A stretch of 64,000 bases of DNA from Cryptomeria japonica (taxonomy: Eukaryota; Streptophyta; Pinopsida; Cupressales; Cupressaceae). Below the pieces are notes generated by a model. That model was not told where the DNA came from and did no database searches. It worked only from the letters and a program-made list of their open reading frames with translations. The DNA lies in contig NC_081412.1 in the NCBI RefSeq assembly GCF_030272615.1, positions 474,036,157-474,100,156 on the forward strand, given 5' to 3'. Below, piece by piece: positions 10,902 to 23,019 of this stretch (within the stretch, counting starts at the first letter, position 1; each line of letters starts with the position of its first letter). The translations under genes were made by a program, and so were the position numbers.

Positions 10902-13431
10902 ATGGTTTCAAATTTCTTTACAAAGGATAATTTATTTAAGAAGGTAAGATCAGGTAAATAACTGAGTTATTCTTGATTTTGTCTCTTTACAGAATCCAGA
11001 TTTTTATTATATATTTATCTTATTCACAGAGAGAGAGAGATTTATCCAGCCATTACAGGAAGGGAGTTATTCTCAGTCTTCTCAGGAAATTTGTTTGTTT
11101 CCAGGATTTATTCTCAGAGTTCAGGAGGATTTATTCAACAGGCATTTTCAATGAGCTCTTTGTTCAATCCACAGAGAGTTTTCAAAAAGAAAATAAAAAT
11201 AAGAATACACATTAAATGATTACAGAGAGAAAAATTGTAGTGAAGTTTATCCTTGTTTCTCAAATAATTTCTTTTCTGTTCTTCAGAAGATTTATATAAT
11301 CAGATACAGAGGAGATCATCACAATGAAAATGAGATAACAATTGGCAAGAATCAATCTAAAATTTAATAAGAGGAACAATTTAAATCTGGATCTAAATTT
11401 TTAAAAACAGTGAATCTAATTCTTATCAAGCAAATTTAATCTACTTCCTCTTTATCAAGAATCTGAAATTAATAATCAACAATATGTTCTACTTTTTCTT
11501 TTCAAACATTTTATTCTATTCCAAAATCTGAAACTAAATTTTATCAAAAATTTGAAACAATGAATCAACAATTTATTTTATCAAACATTTTAATCTACTC
11601 CAAAATCTAAAACTAAATTTTATCAAATCTGAAACAATGAATCAACAATTTATTTTACTTTTTATCAACATTTTAATCTACTCCAAAAATCAAGAATCTA
11701 AACAATGAATCTATTTTTTTTTATCAAACATTTTAATCTAATTCTTGTAAAAGTCTGAAAACTAATTTCACAAATGAATTTCATTTTTCATAAAATAATT
11801 TAGTCTACAACAAGAATAAGATGCACAAAACTAAGCTTGAAGGAACCTGGATGCTTGCAAAAATGGTGTAGAGTCTTCCTTGATCCTCCAAATTGAAGAG
11901 AAAACCTCCCAACAAAACCTTGGCTGCAATGAAAAATGGACTACAAAGGAGAAATTGCAGAATTTCTTATGGAATAGCTAGCTTTTCTTTTGAAACTTGT
12001 ACCTATTTTATAAAGCAAATTTCAAATTCCCACTACCTAATTATTAATTGAAAAAAAAGAGATTCTCTCCCAATTTGGCCTCCATGCAAATTAATTGGGC
12101 TTAGTGGGAGGAGTTACATGCAAGGAGGTGGAGAAGCCTCTAGAAGCTTCTTATTCCTCCTACAACATGTGCCTTAATTTGGGTGAGGAAAATAACTAAT
12201 TAAAATATATATGCATTTTCCATGTGTGTGTGGTTCATTAATTTTATTCCCTTACAATATTCATTCAATAATTCATCCAAAGAGTATAAATAAAGTTTTG
12301 TATTTTAAATCAAGAAAAAGTGATAAAGGAGGGTTGTGACACAAAACTCATCATCATCTAAGATTAAAAAAAAAAAATCAATTTAATAGTGAATTTTTGA
12401 AATTATAATATGCATTCTTTGATTGTCAAATATTTTATTAGCTCATATTTAATAAGATAAAAACCACCTCACCACACAATCAATTGTCATGAGACAAATA
12501 AACAGATAATTAAAAAGTGGTATACATTTTTTCATTCATCCAATATAACATTATATTGCTTCAAATAAGTTAGAAAAGGATCATTTGTTGATTCATAAAT
12601 TAAAAAAAAAATCATGCACTAAATTATTGTGTAATTTTTGTTTAGAACATTTTATGTACATGTTTGGTCTTTGATCATAATGCAGATAATGAACCTCACG
12701 AATATCCATCCCAAATAAATAATTTATTATGCTTTATTTTTGTTTGGGCTCATACATAGTTTATTATTATTATAATTTTATTGTGTTTTATATGATGGTG
12801 AAATTTATAAATTTCTGTTATATTCATTTAATTTTGGTTTTATTTTGAAAAGAGTATTTTATAATATGTGTAGATAAACTGTAATAGGTCTTCTTATTTT
12901 GTTACATGTTCTTATTAATCATTTATCCGCTTTACTACATTGATTTATCTCTATAAATTTGTCTAATCTACATATTTGTTGCTCCCATGCTTGCAGTCTA
13001 CTATTTTTTAATCCCTTTTCTATATCATGATTATTTCACAATCATGGCGTCAATAGTTTTAATAATGAACTCATCCTATCCAAATTAAAAATTTAACAAA
13101 CTTTGCTTATTTATGATTCTATTTTAGAACTAACTAAATACAAAATTGGATGCTATATGTTATCTCTTTGGATTTAAAGACAATCGATTCATTATAAGAA
13201 ATTAGGAGATCTTGTACTCAAGCACATAGCTAAAATAGCATTCTCATAGCAACACTTTAATTGGTGCTCTAAAAGGAATCTAGGTCATCTTTATCTATCT
13301 ACAAGCATTTGAACAAATAAAAGTTATTGTTAAAGTTTTATAAAATGATCTTAGGTAGAGCACTTTGCAAATTAATGAATTTAAACTTCTTCCATATAAG
13401 TTTTAAACTTTTCACACTGATTTTCTTTTGA
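10902..13431. other. AT-rich non-coding DNA
   Basis: No protein-like frame was found. A (GA)n tract at about 11,028-11,041 and the degenerate 80-bp array listed separately are the only structures. Possibly more LTR or internal sequence of the unclassified element to the left. Confidence 0.45.
11430..11760. repeat. degenerate tandem array, period about 80 bp
   Basis: The phrase cattttaatctactccaaaatct with neighbours recurs from 11,507, 11,586, 11,669 and 11,729, giving periods of 79, 83 and 60 bp. Units also share gaaacaatgaatcaacaattta. Confidence 0.7.
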
Positions 13432-13492
13432 ATATATATACATACATGCATACATGCATACATACATACGTACATACATACATACATATATT
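13432..13492. repeat. (CATA)n microsatellite
   Basis: Repeats of cata with occasional g/t substitutions. Confidence 0.9.
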
Positions 13493-13537
13493 GATCTATA
13501 ATTTAAATTTGAAAAAAATGGAATATGTGACTATTTT

Positions 13538-14080
13538 ATGTTTTATTAGATAAGCATTTAAAAATCATATTTTCAAGTATAGTTGTGTATGTTTTGTGGC
13601 ATGTGGACTTGGTGATTTGAATTACAAGGTGTATCCACTTAAAAATATAACATGAAAATCCACTCAAGTTGTAAGGGAAGACATTTATTTGAGTTGCTAA
13701 ATTAGTGAGAAGATCCACTAATTTTTTGTTGCCTCTAAACACATGTAGAACCATGTGATTATGAAAAATATGATATTGGCATGGGAATCATCAATAAAAT
13801 CACTAACCTACTAGCTATATTTAGCCTTTTAATCAAGAGATCAACCATGTTCAAGGAGTCTCCCTAAATATTATTTTTTCAACACCTTGTTTTTCTATGA
13901 TGATGCCATTGAAGGCCTCTGTCACCTCAAAAAAATATGAATTTTGCACCCATAGGTTGATTGCATATGCCAAGATTAGACTTTCATCATGGTTTCACAT
14001 GACTCCATTCCAAGCCACTTGCCACAGGTTCCCATTTGAGGAATTTTGGAAATAAAGTTAAAACCAATCATGGGTAGGGG
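13538..14080 (-). pseudogene. RNase H domain fossil (LINE or RNase H-like repeat)
   Basis: The C-terminal part is an open frame at 13,536-13,754 with HVFRGNKKLVDLLTNLAT, the typical end of plant LINE-type RNase H (HxxREGNxxADxLAN). Reading upstream on the minus strand, with one frame change near 13,850, gives ESLILAYAINLWVQNSYFF, EVTEAFNGIIIEKQGV and then SLNMVDLLIKRLN. These correspond to the middle of the domain, including the glutamate helix and the GDSLN-type strand. The start near 14,070 (FNF) matches the first strand but has lost the catalytic Asp. Several stops. No RT part lies upstream, so it is a lone 3' fragment or a captured domain. Confidence 0.6.
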
Positions 14081-14081
14081 C

Positions 14082-14751
14082 AACATAAATTTTTTTAAGT
14101 TAATGAGGCCACTTGGTTGGTTTTTTGGGTTGTTCTAATATTGTAAATTTCAATTTTCAAATTGAATCATTTTGGGGTATTTAAATGGTTAAAGAAAGGC
14201 TTATTTTATGTTTTCTATTATTTTAAGTGACCTTGGGTGGGTACCTATGGGTTGGATACCTTGGATGACGTCTCAAATATTTTATTGTGCAAGTACACTA
14301 CCCATCTCACAAAGTCTCACACATGTGTGAGCACTTGTGTGAGAGTGTTTCTTAGAGAGTAAACAAAAAGGTGATAAGTGTCACCTCCCCATTCAGATTT
14401 TTTGAAATTGAGTTTCTTTAAATAATTCCTTGGAGGATGAATTAAGGGGTAATTTTTTATTTATTTTATCATGCTATGAAAGGAGAGAGGAGTATGTGTT
14501 GCATTCTTGGAATTGTGAGAAGATCTTGGAGGGAGGTTTTGGAAAAATCTCCATCACCTTCTTCTCTAGCCATTGGAATCTTGAGAGGTAATTTCTCAAT
14601 CTTTTCAAATGTTAATAATAAGAAAATCATAAATGAGTTAATTCAAAATACTCCTAGTTACCTGGATGTTTGTTGACATTTTTATGAGCGTATATATTAT
14701 TATCTCAAAATATTGTTGTGGTTTATGGGGTTATGTTATTTGTATTTATTG
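14082..14751. other. non-coding DNA left of the copia element
   Basis: No gene was recognised. A perfect 16-bp palindrome (ctcacacatgtgtgag) lies at 14,316-14,331 and seems incidental. Confidence 0.5.
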
Positions 14752-14756
14752 TGGAT
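14752..14756 (+). repeat. target-site duplication TGGAT (left)
   Basis: TGGAT directly precedes the left LTR and is repeated at 20,597-20,601 directly after the right LTR. Confidence 0.9.
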
Positions 14757-15615
14757 TGTTGAGAAAATGGTGTCTCAACCTTGCATTTACATGTGGTTAC
14801 TATTTATAGTAAGTTTTCGTTTGAGCATGAAATGATGCAAAAATTTCCCCAAAGCTTCCAATTGGCTAGATAAGTTTTGAAGCTATTAAAGTTTCTATTT
14901 TTGAAGTGTGCGATGAAAGGTTTAAATTTAATTTTGAGGACTTTAGAGGCTGCAAAATTCCCTAAAAAGTGGACATAACTAGTGCAATGGGTTACAAGGT
15001 AATAGAGCACTTTGTGATATTTCTAGTTCTTCAAACAATGCATCAACTAGACACAAGTTCACAAGTTATGACCTTCGAAAGTTTGGTCTCCAAAAATAAG
15101 AAATATAAAATGCATTGGACACATAAATGAGCTATAAAATGGAGGTACATGTGTTGATGTGTGTTTGGACATGTCGTAGGGCATCTATATTGGAGATAAG
15201 GTTGGCTCTACTTTATTGGATGGTTTTAGCCCATGGTTTTGTGAAACCATTTTAACAGTTTCTGGTATTGTGTCTTCTATATATGAGGTTTGTGAAAGAA
15301 AGGTTGTGTGTAAGAATCTTATGGCTATTGAGCTAACTCTATATCTTTGCTTGGTGGTTCTCCTATGAAGATCTTACTCTACAAGTATATTATAATTTGT
15401 TATTAATTTTTAAATAATTTATTGGCTGGTTTTTGGAGTGTGGGGTTTATCTCCCGCAAGGGTTTTCCCCATGTAATTCACTATGTTATGGTATGCATGA
15501 TATTATGTATATTTTTGTTAAGTTTCTGTAAGTATTGTAATGATCTGTAAAAATTTTTGCATTACCCTCCTCTCAAGATTAGTGTAGGAAGTTGTCCTAG
15601 TACTTAACTTCCTCA
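14757..15615 (+). repeat. 5' LTR of the copia element (859 bp)
   Basis: Starts TGTTGAGAAAATGG and ends ...ttaacttcctca, 4 nt before the PBS. Confidence 0.88.
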
Positions 15616-15619
15616 GAGT

Positions 15620-15630
15620 TGGTATCAGAG
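15620..15630 (+). promoter_or_regulatory. copia primer-binding site
   Basis: TGGTATCAGAG, the initiator-Met type, lies just inside the left LTR. Confidence 0.85.
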
Positions 15631-15724
15631 TCTGGTCACCTTTGGTTTCAGGTGTTGGTTGGGTTTTTTGAAGTAATCCAAATTTGAGTGGGATATTTTG
15701 TAGAAGATACTTTTTAATCATTTT

Positions 15725-16560
15725 ATAGGATTTTTCAGATGACAAACTTTCAAGGAGAATAGAGGTGGAAAATTTTTTAGGAAGTAATTTTGAGATATGG
15801 AAGCTGAAGATGGAGGATCTCCTAATAGATCGAAATCCATGGGATGCTATTGATGTGAATGTCTCAAAACCCTTAGATCCTATTGTGGCTGCTTGATATA
15901 ATGCTATGGACCATAAAGCTAAGAGTCTAATTATATTATGCCTTGCAGACTCTATTCTAATCAGTGTCCACAAAGATACCTCTACAAAGAAGCTATGGAC
16001 CAAGCTTGGCAAGATGTATCAAGACAAATCTTTATTGAATCAAATTTTGTTGAGGAAGAAATTGTACTCCTTGAGAATGGAAGAGTATGGAGGATTACAA
16101 ACCACTTGGAAGAATTTAATATGTTGGTGGCTCAATTGGTATTTGTTGGTGTTAAGATAGATGAGGAGGAAAAATTCCAAATCTTGCTTTGTTCTTTGCT
16201 TGATTCATGAGATTCTCTTGTTATGGCTATTGATAGTACTTTTGTTCTTTTGAATTCTAAATATGTGATGGGTGCCCTGCTTGGTAAAGATATGTGGATG
16301 AAGGCATCTATCAGTTTGTAGGAAGCCTTAAATATCCATGGAAGACCTAAGGAAAAAGACAAGAAGAATGAGAAGGGTAATAGATTAAAATCTCCTAGAA
16401 AATCCAAATTCATTAGCTGGAATTGTGGTAAATTAGGACACATCTGTAAGGATTGCAAAGAAGAAAAGAAGGAGAAAAAGAAGAAGATCAATTCTGATTC
16501 TAAGTTTGAGAAGGAAGATGGTGATTCATTCATTGCATCTTTGGCTACTCATGCAGGTAA
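15725..16560 (+). pseudogene. copia gag with zinc knuckle (broken)
   Basis: FEIWKLKMEDLLIDRNPWDAI near 15,795 and KKLWTKLGKMYQDKSLLNQI near 15,990 are the signature of copia gag (UBN2/Retrotran_gag_2 type). A stop at about 15,894 and a frameshift near 16,090 break it; the second frame continues as NHLEEFNMLVAQLVFVGVKI. The zinc knuckle at about 16,415-16,456 reads SWNCGKLGHICKDC, in which the first Cys of CX2CX4HX4C has become Ser. Gag would package the element RNA. Confidence 0.85.
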
Positions 16561-16960
16561 TGATGCATGGTTAATTGACTCAGGTGCATCTTTTCATATG
16601 ACTTCGAATAGAGATCAATTTTCTGAATATGAAGATTTTAATAGAGGTAGGATGTAGTTGGCTGATGATTCAAATTTAGACATTAGCGTTGTGTTGCATA
16701 TCCCTAAACTAAAATGAAATTTATTATTTGTGACAAAATTGATAGATGTGGGTGTGCAGGTAGTCTTTTCTGATGTAAGATGTAAGATGATTAATGGTGC
16801 TATGGTGATTTCTAGAGGTGTCAAGGTCAACAATTTATATGGAAAGAGGCATACACTATTGACTGTAATAACACTTCTATAAAAAGACATGGATACTTCA
16901 TCAAAATATTTGAGGGTTTTACCTTCAGTGGATGGACATGGGCTTTGAGTACCTAAGGGT
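16561..16960 (+). pseudogene. copia aspartic protease (broken)
   Basis: WLIDSGASFHMTSNRDQFS, with the catalytic DSGA at 16,577-16,588, is the classic copia protease start and directly continues the gag frame. A TAG near 16,655 and further stops interrupt it. The downstream part (LADDSNLDISV, VNNLYGKR) follows the usual copia layout up to the integrase leader. Confidence 0.85.
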
Positions 16961-16989
16961 TCTCTTTCTTCGAAAACAAAGTTATTAGT

Positions 16990-17600
16990 AGAGAAGACTA
17001 TGTTATGGCACTAGAGGCTTGGCCACATTGGATAAAAGGGTCTAAGGACCTTGAAAAATAAAAACCTTGTTGAAGGTTTGAATGATTGTAATCTTGACTT
17101 TAATTTTTGTGAGCATTGCATTTATAGAATACAAAACTATGTTTAATTTTACTCGAGTTCTCATAAATCCTGTGGTGTTTTGGATCTTATTCATTCTTAT
17201 CTATTTGATACTATAGATGTTCTTTCCATTGGAAAGTCCAAATATTATTTTTTATTTATTGATGATTTTAATAGAAGGACATGGGTATACTTTTTAAAGA
17301 GTAAATCTAAAGTTTTCAGTCATTTTAAAGAATTTAAAGAAAAGGTTGAGTTGAAGACTACAAATAAAATTAAATGTTTGAGTATTTGATAATCGCAGTG
17401 AATTTTGCTCTGATGATTTTGATAGATTCTATAAAGAACATGGAATCAATAGATAGAAGACAACTCATCATTCTCTAATACAAAATGGAGTTATAGAAAC
17501 AATGAACTTGACACTGATGGAGAAGGCTAGGAGAATGGTAAGTGGTGATGGTCTAGAAGAAAAGATTTGCGCTGAAGTTGTTGCCGCTGCTAGATACCTG
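16990..17600 (+). pseudogene. copia integrase (broken)
   Basis: The GAG-pre-integrase zinc-binding leader is recognisable from about 17,000 as LWH, a stop, then RLGHIG and later CEHCIYR. The integrase core is open at 17,180-17,389 (DVLSIGKSKYYFLFIDDFNR and TWVYFLKSKSKVFSHFKEFK), including the second catalytic Asp region FIDD. A frameshift follows at about 17,390. The remaining core (HHSLIQNGV-like sequence, then EKARRMV) is spread over two frames. Confidence 0.82.
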
Positions 17601-18179
17601 ATTAACATGTCTCCTACATAAATAGAGCTCTTATTTATAAAACACCTATGGAAGCATGGTTAGGGAGAAAAACTTCATTGAGAAATCTTAGAGATTATTT
17701 TGTGAGGCATATGCACATGTGCCAAAGGAAAAGAAACCAAATTTGGAGAAAAGGTTGTGAAATGTATCTTAATTGGGTGCAGTGATGGTGTGAAAAGATA
17801 CAAGCTTTGGGACGTTGTTACACAAAAGGTAAAACATCGTAGAAGTTTAATTTTTAGAGAAATTAAGTCTCCTTTTGTTAGACTATAGCCATAAGAGATT
17901 GAAAACAAGATGTGATTCCATTTCCTTATACACCTGAAATATTTGAGGAGAGCTCATCTAACTCTGAATCTTTAGAAGAAGATGGAGAACCTCCAACTCA
18001 GCTTGTTTTAAGGTCTACAAGACATAGACAACCACCTAAAAGGTATTCACCTGATGATTGGAGATGTATTCTTTTTTTAAATACTAATGTGGATGAACCT
18101 AGATCTGTAGAAGAGGCATTAGGTATGAATGATGTAGAATCCTAGAAGATTGCTATGGAAGAATAAATGATAGCTTTGT

Positions 18180-18990
18180 AAAAGAATGATACATGAGATC
18201 TTGTAACATTGCCTGAAGGATGAAAACATATTGGTTATAAATGGGTCTTCAAGAAAAATATTGGTTCATATGGAAGCATTGAGAAGTATAAAGCAAGGTT
18301 AGTTGCAAAAGGCTACTCTCAGGTTGAGGGTGTTCACTATGGTGAGATATTTTCTCTTGTTGCAAAAATGACATCCATTAGATTTTTTCTTTCCATTTCT
18401 ACTGCTTATGATTTAGAGGTTGAGAAAATGGATGTGAAAATTTATTTTCTTCATGGTGATTTGGAGGAGGATATTTATACGACATTGTGAGAGCACTATG
18501 TGGTGAAAGGTAAAAGTAATTTGGTCTATAAATTAAATAAATCTTTGTATGGCCACAAATAGAGTCCTTGGATGTGAGAGCACTATGTGTTGAGTTTGGG
18601 ATTTGAATGTTCTAAATCATATCATTGTGTTTATTATAAATCTGATGGCAATGATTTCCTATATAGTGCATTATACGTTGATGATATGTTATATTTATTA
18701 GTAAAGGAAAATGTATGATTTCAGAACTAAAGTCTCAGCTTGCTGCTAAATTTGAAAAAAAAAATCTTGGTGCAGTGAAACACATTCTTGGGATGGAAAT
18801 TAGAAGAGATAGAGTGAAAATAATGCTATGGCTAGGCGAAAATAAGTATGTAAATTCAGTTTTATGGAGGTTCAACATGCATGATTGTAGACCATTATGT
18901 ATTCCCTTTATACTTGGAACAAAATTATCTATTTCAAATTGTCCTATATCCCCATCGAAGATGGAAAACATAAGTAGAGTGCCTTACTAG
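18180..18990 (+). pseudogene. copia reverse transcriptase (broken)
   Basis: RVT_2 signatures run along the plus strand: WVFKKNIGSYGSIEKYKARL, VAKGYSQVEGVHYGEIFSLV, EKMDVKIYFLHGDLEEDIY, then the active-site ALYVDDM with YVDD at 18,674-18,685. The thumb and connection segment QLAAKFEKKNLGAVKHILGM continues to 18,990, where a stop interrupts. The first catalytic Asp lies in EKMDVK. Stops and a frame change around 18,540-18,600 and 18,715 inactivate it. The linker 17,600-18,180 contains DEPRSVEEALG, the usual lead-in to copia RT. Confidence 0.88.
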
Positions 18991-19631
18991 AATGTAGTTG
19001 GAAGTTTGATGTATGCTAAGGTTTGTACTAGACTAGACATTGCCCAAGCAGTGGGGTATCTTTCTAGATATATGTCTAATCCTAGTAGGGTTCATTGGGA
19101 TGAAGTCAAAAGAGTCTTAAAATATTTGAAGGGTACCTCAGAGTATTCTTTGTGTTATCATAATAATTTGTTAGGAGATGTAATTTCCCCTGATATTCAT
19201 GGTTATGTGGATTCAACCTGGTTAAGTGATATTGATAGCAGAAGATGCATAGTTCTTATGTGTTTACTTTATTTGGTGTTGCAATTATCTGGATGAGAAA
19301 GCAATAGGTTTTGGCTGCTTTTTCCACTACAGAAGCAGAGTATATGGTAGCTACTCATGCTTGTAAAGAATCCATTTGGCTAAAATAAATGTATTCAGAT
19401 TTTGGAATAAATCAAGGTTTACTGCTAGTCTATTGTGATAGTCAGAGTGTGATATGCCTAGCTAAGAACCTAATATTTCATGCTTGGACCGAAAAAATTG
19501 ATGTTCAGTATCATTTTGTCAGAGATATGGTTGAAGATGGCATGGTACAATTGGTTAAGGTTGTAGATTCTTTAGGTAAGGTTGTGAGCACAAATAAGTT
19601 TAGATGGTGTTTAGATCCTATGGCTTCATGA
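18991..19631 (+). pseudogene. copia RNase H (broken)
   Basis: SLMYAKVCTRLDIAQAVGYL and HWDEVKRVLKYLKGTSEYSL precede RNase H. The domain itself shows GYVDSTWLSDIDSRRC, then in another frame FSTTEAEYMVATHACKESIW, and then VYCDSQSVICLAKNLIFHAW. These carry the D-E-D catalytic residues of copia RNase H, and the end HVRD is replaced by FVRDMVEDG. Frameshift near 19,290, stop near 19,387. Confidence 0.88.
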
Positions 19632-19687
19632 TCCCTAGAAATTAATTTATTGTGTAGATACTCACTTTTCTCTTGCAAGGTGTTTGA

Positions 19688-19699
19688 CAAGTGGGAGAT
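19688..19699 (+). promoter_or_regulatory. copia polypurine tract
   Basis: caagtgggagat lies directly before the TGTTGAG start of the right LTR, the usual copia PPT. Confidence 0.85.
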
Positions 19700-20596
19700 T
19701 GTTGAGAAAATGATGTCTCCACATTGCATTTACATGAGGTTACTATTTTTAGTTAGTTTTTGTTTGAGCATGAAAGGATGCTAAATTTTCCCTAAAGCTT
19801 AAGATTGGCTAGATAAGCATGGTTGTAAATTTTCATCCCAAGATCATAACTATTTTTAAAGATATTAAAGTTTACATTTTTTAAGGGTGTAATGAAAGAT
19901 TTAAATTTAAATTTGAAGATTTTAGAGAATCCAAAATACCCTAAATAGTGAGCATAAACAATGTAGTAGGTTATGAGGTCATAGAACACTTCGCGATCTT
20001 TTTTACGCTTAAAGTGGTTTGTTAATAGGACACACAGTTCACAAGTAATGGCGTCCGAAAGTTTGGTCTCCTGAAGTAAGAAAGACAAAATGCACTAGAC
20101 ACATAAATGAGTTGTGAAAGGGAGGTACAAATGTTGAAGTGTTTTTTGACATGTCATAAGGCATGTAGATTGGAGATACAGTCAGCTCTACTTTATTGGG
20201 TGGTTAAAGACCATGGTTTTGTAATATTGTTTGACAATTTCTTGTATTGTATCTCCTATATATGAGGTGAGTGAGATAGAGCTTGTTTGTAATAGTTTTA
20301 TGGTTATTAAGTTACCTCTGAATTTCTGGTTGGTGGTACTCTTATGATGATATTTATCTACAAGTATAATGTAATCTATTATTGATTTCTGAACAATATA
20401 TTGGACGGTTTTTTGAGTGTGATTTTTTTCTCCTAAAAGGATTTTCCCCATGTAAATCACTGTGTTGTGGTATGTATGCTATTATGTCTATTTCTGGAAA
20501 ATTTCTACACTTATTATAACAATCTGTTAAATTTTTTGCATTACCCTCCTCTCAAGGTTAGTATAGGAAATTGTTACACTACTTAACTTCCTTACA
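19700..20596 (+). repeat. 3' LTR of the copia element (897 bp)
   Basis: Starts TGTTGAGAAAATGA and ends ...taacttccttaca. It is followed directly by TSD TGGAT. Confidence 0.88.
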
Positions 20597-20601
20597 TGGA
20601 T
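20597..20601 (+). repeat. target-site duplication TGGAT (right)
   Basis: Matches 14,752-14,756. Confidence 0.9.
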
Positions 20602-21299
20602 AATATGGTGCTTTTTTCATTCCTATAATTTATGGTGATATCTTATAATATGATTAATAAATAAGGGTAAATCCTCCTTTTTCTTAGAGAATCTGGTTAA
20701 AAGATTGAATTAATGAGGTATTTTTATTTACTTGAAATGAGGTGTTTAATCATGAGTTAAAATTGGTCAAATCGCATTTTTATGTTTATAGTGAGTTTGA
20801 CTATAATCCTAGCTCATATGGAGGTTTCCTAGCTTGGGTAAGGTATGTGTGCATGCCTAAACCTAGGAGGTGAGAATATAGGTGGCCTTGAAATATTTGT
20901 GTCCTGATGCAAGTATGAGAAGATTAGAAAAAAGGAGTTGCAAATTCATCACGAAGGCTTATTATTCTCTTGGACAAAATGTACAATATTGGTGCCTTAT
21001 TTTATTTTTATCATTGGTGTAAAATTATTTATAGGATAAAGTGTTTTCTTATTCCTATACAAATGGATGGTCATGATATATTAAATATATAGGAGAAAAT
21101 TAAATTCATATTAGTTATAATGTATTAAAAGTTATTAAATGGAAGGTTAAAAAAATTTGAACATGAAATGAAAAATGTATATATCAATATTTCCCCTACA
21201 TATTTGGTGATGGTCTTGTGCAGGGATAACTTTAAGAAACCCCCCTTGGGTAAAGGTATAAAATCCTAGCGAATCTTTGATTATATTGAAAAAATAATA

Positions 21300-21690
21300 A
21301 TTTTTTTGGGCGTTTTTTTTTAATAAGGAAAAAATATTAAATTTCGTTTGCAAATTTTTCTCAATTGCGTAAGAATTGTACAAAAATTAAGGCAAGTTTG
21401 TCATTCTTTTTGGGAAAGAAAAATAATTTTATTTAAGAATATTTTTCTATTGTGTGAATTTATTTGAAAAATTAAGGCGAATATTTCATTATTTTTGGGG
21501 GAAAATAATAATTACATTGGCCATTTTTCATATTACATGAAAAATGTAGAGAAATTAAGGCTAATCTTTCATTATTTTTGGGGAAAATAATAACTACATT
21601 GGCGAATATTTTTTAGTCACATAAAAATTGTAGAATAATTAAGGTGAATCTTCCATTACTTATTGGAGAAAAAACTAATATAGTAAACAC
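21300..21690. repeat. 84-bp tandem array, about 4.5 degenerate copies
   Basis: The landmark attaagg recurs at 21,386, 21,471, 21,554 and 21,638 (steps 85, 83, 84). Each unit continues with tctttcattatttttgggg and aaaataataactacattggc, then a tattacataaaaattgtag-like segment. Confidence 0.85.
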
Positions 21691-22052
21691 ATCACATCTT
21701 AGGTGTAAGTGTCTTGCAGATCTGTATAAACTCTTTTAGAAAGATTCTTATTTGCATATACGAAATCTTCATCAAATATCCTTTTTGCATAGAAAACATT
21801 GTGCCTGTTAGAGGAAGAAAAATATGGGGGATAGCACAAATTTAATATTTAATGAGAAGCTGCAAACATTAATCTGTGTTGATGGGCGATAGGATTATTG
21901 GAATGATAGCTTGCTTGTGGTATATTTTATATTAGGAAATGACAGATAAGTACATCTCACACATATTAATATAGTATGTGGAATAATCCAAAGGATAGAC
22001 TTGACAGACAGTTGCCGCCACTTTGCAAATCGAGAAATAGGGTCATTATTTG

Positions 22053-22175
22053 CATGTTGCATTTCAGAATGTAGAAGATAGAAGTTATATTATTCACATG
22101 TTACATTTTAGAATGTAGAAGATAGAAGTTATATTATTCACATGTTGCATTTCATAATGTAGAAGATAGACATAT
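22053..22175. repeat. 44-bp tandem repeat, 2.7 copies
   Basis: Units beginning catgttgcatttcagaatg start at 22,053, 22,097 and 22,141. The first two end ...gaagttatattattca. Confidence 0.9.
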
Positions 22176-23019
22176 TTCTAGAGATAAGTTTCTAGGAAGA
22201 GTTGTTATCTTAATTGCAAAGGTTTTAAAATGAAGTGCATAGAAGGTGCAGCTGAATTCAGGCACAAGGAAATATGACTGAAGGTTTGCAAATGCCATGA
22301 ACTAAAGCAGATTGATGACTTAACTTTTAGCTGGGGGGATTTTAAAAGAGCCAAAGATGACCAGAGGGATATTAAAAGGCTTGAGTGTAACTACAATATT
22401 TTCCTGCAGTTACAAATAATTTTGATCTCTCTAGCAACCACCATCTCCCCCTTATATTGGGTAGAATGTAGAGAGAAAGTTAGGTGAAGACACTAGACAT
22501 GCGGTTTTGGAGTCACTCATCCCTGCTTGATCAAAACTCTCACAGTTATCCCCTACCAAGAAATGCAATGAGAATATTGTATCTTGGTATCCTCTGCATC
22601 TATAACCATGAATGTGTGATAGTGGCATGGCTCATAAGGTATTTTGCATTCATGGAAGCTTTGTGTGTCTCGGCACTAAAGTTTTTATGTATATTGGCCT
22701 GACGCTTTTACGACATCCTATACATACAATACATGTTACGCATTCTTGTCAATAGATGGTAGCTTGTTGCATTCTTTATGATTATAAAAGGATTACCAAG
22801 ACTTTAAAGAAGGATTCAAAAATTTTGTTAGGTCTATTTGTGTAGGGTGATTTCATGGTGAAAGAAATTAGAATGTACACTTTCTCTTAGTAGTTTTTCA
22901 ATTACTTAGTGAATAGACTACTATATTGTTGTTAATATTATCTCCATTTGTACTTTTAGATGTTACATGAATGATGAATAATAATATAAAGGATATTTTG
23001 TTTTATCTATATATCACAG

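Larger units (their letters stand above)
14757..20596 (+). mobile_element. full-length, inactivated Ty1-copia retrotransposon
   Basis: The left LTR (14,757-15,615) and right LTR (19,700-20,596) both start TGTTGAGAAAATG and end in ...taacttcct..ca. A PBS follows the left LTR and a purine tract precedes the right one. The interior reads gag, zinc knuckle, protease, integrase, RT, RNase H, which is the copia order. TSD TGGAT on both sides shows that this is one complete insertion. Frames carry many stops and shifts, and the LTRs differ visibly with several indels, so the copy is old and dead. Its 5.8-kb length is typical of the superfamily. Confidence 0.93.
20602..23019. other. non-coding DNA with two tandem arrays
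   Basis: Apart from the two arrays listed separately, no gene or element was recognised. Frames such as 22,484-22,702 do not resemble proteins I know. Confidence 0.45.

Noticed and set aside
10748-10930. ORF over the (TA)n tract
   Set aside because: Encodes only Tyr/Ile/Val repeats from a microsatellite; not a gene.
14316-14331. Perfect 16-bp palindrome ctcacacatgtgtgag
   Set aside because: No element boundary or second copy nearby; likely incidental.
14757-20596. Endogenous pararetrovirus
   Set aside because: Integrase and RVT_2-type RT in copia order, with LTRs and TSD; no movement or coat protein motif.
22484-22702. 72-residue ORF as a small gene
   Set aside because: No recognisable domain, no second line of evidence, and gene-free surroundings.
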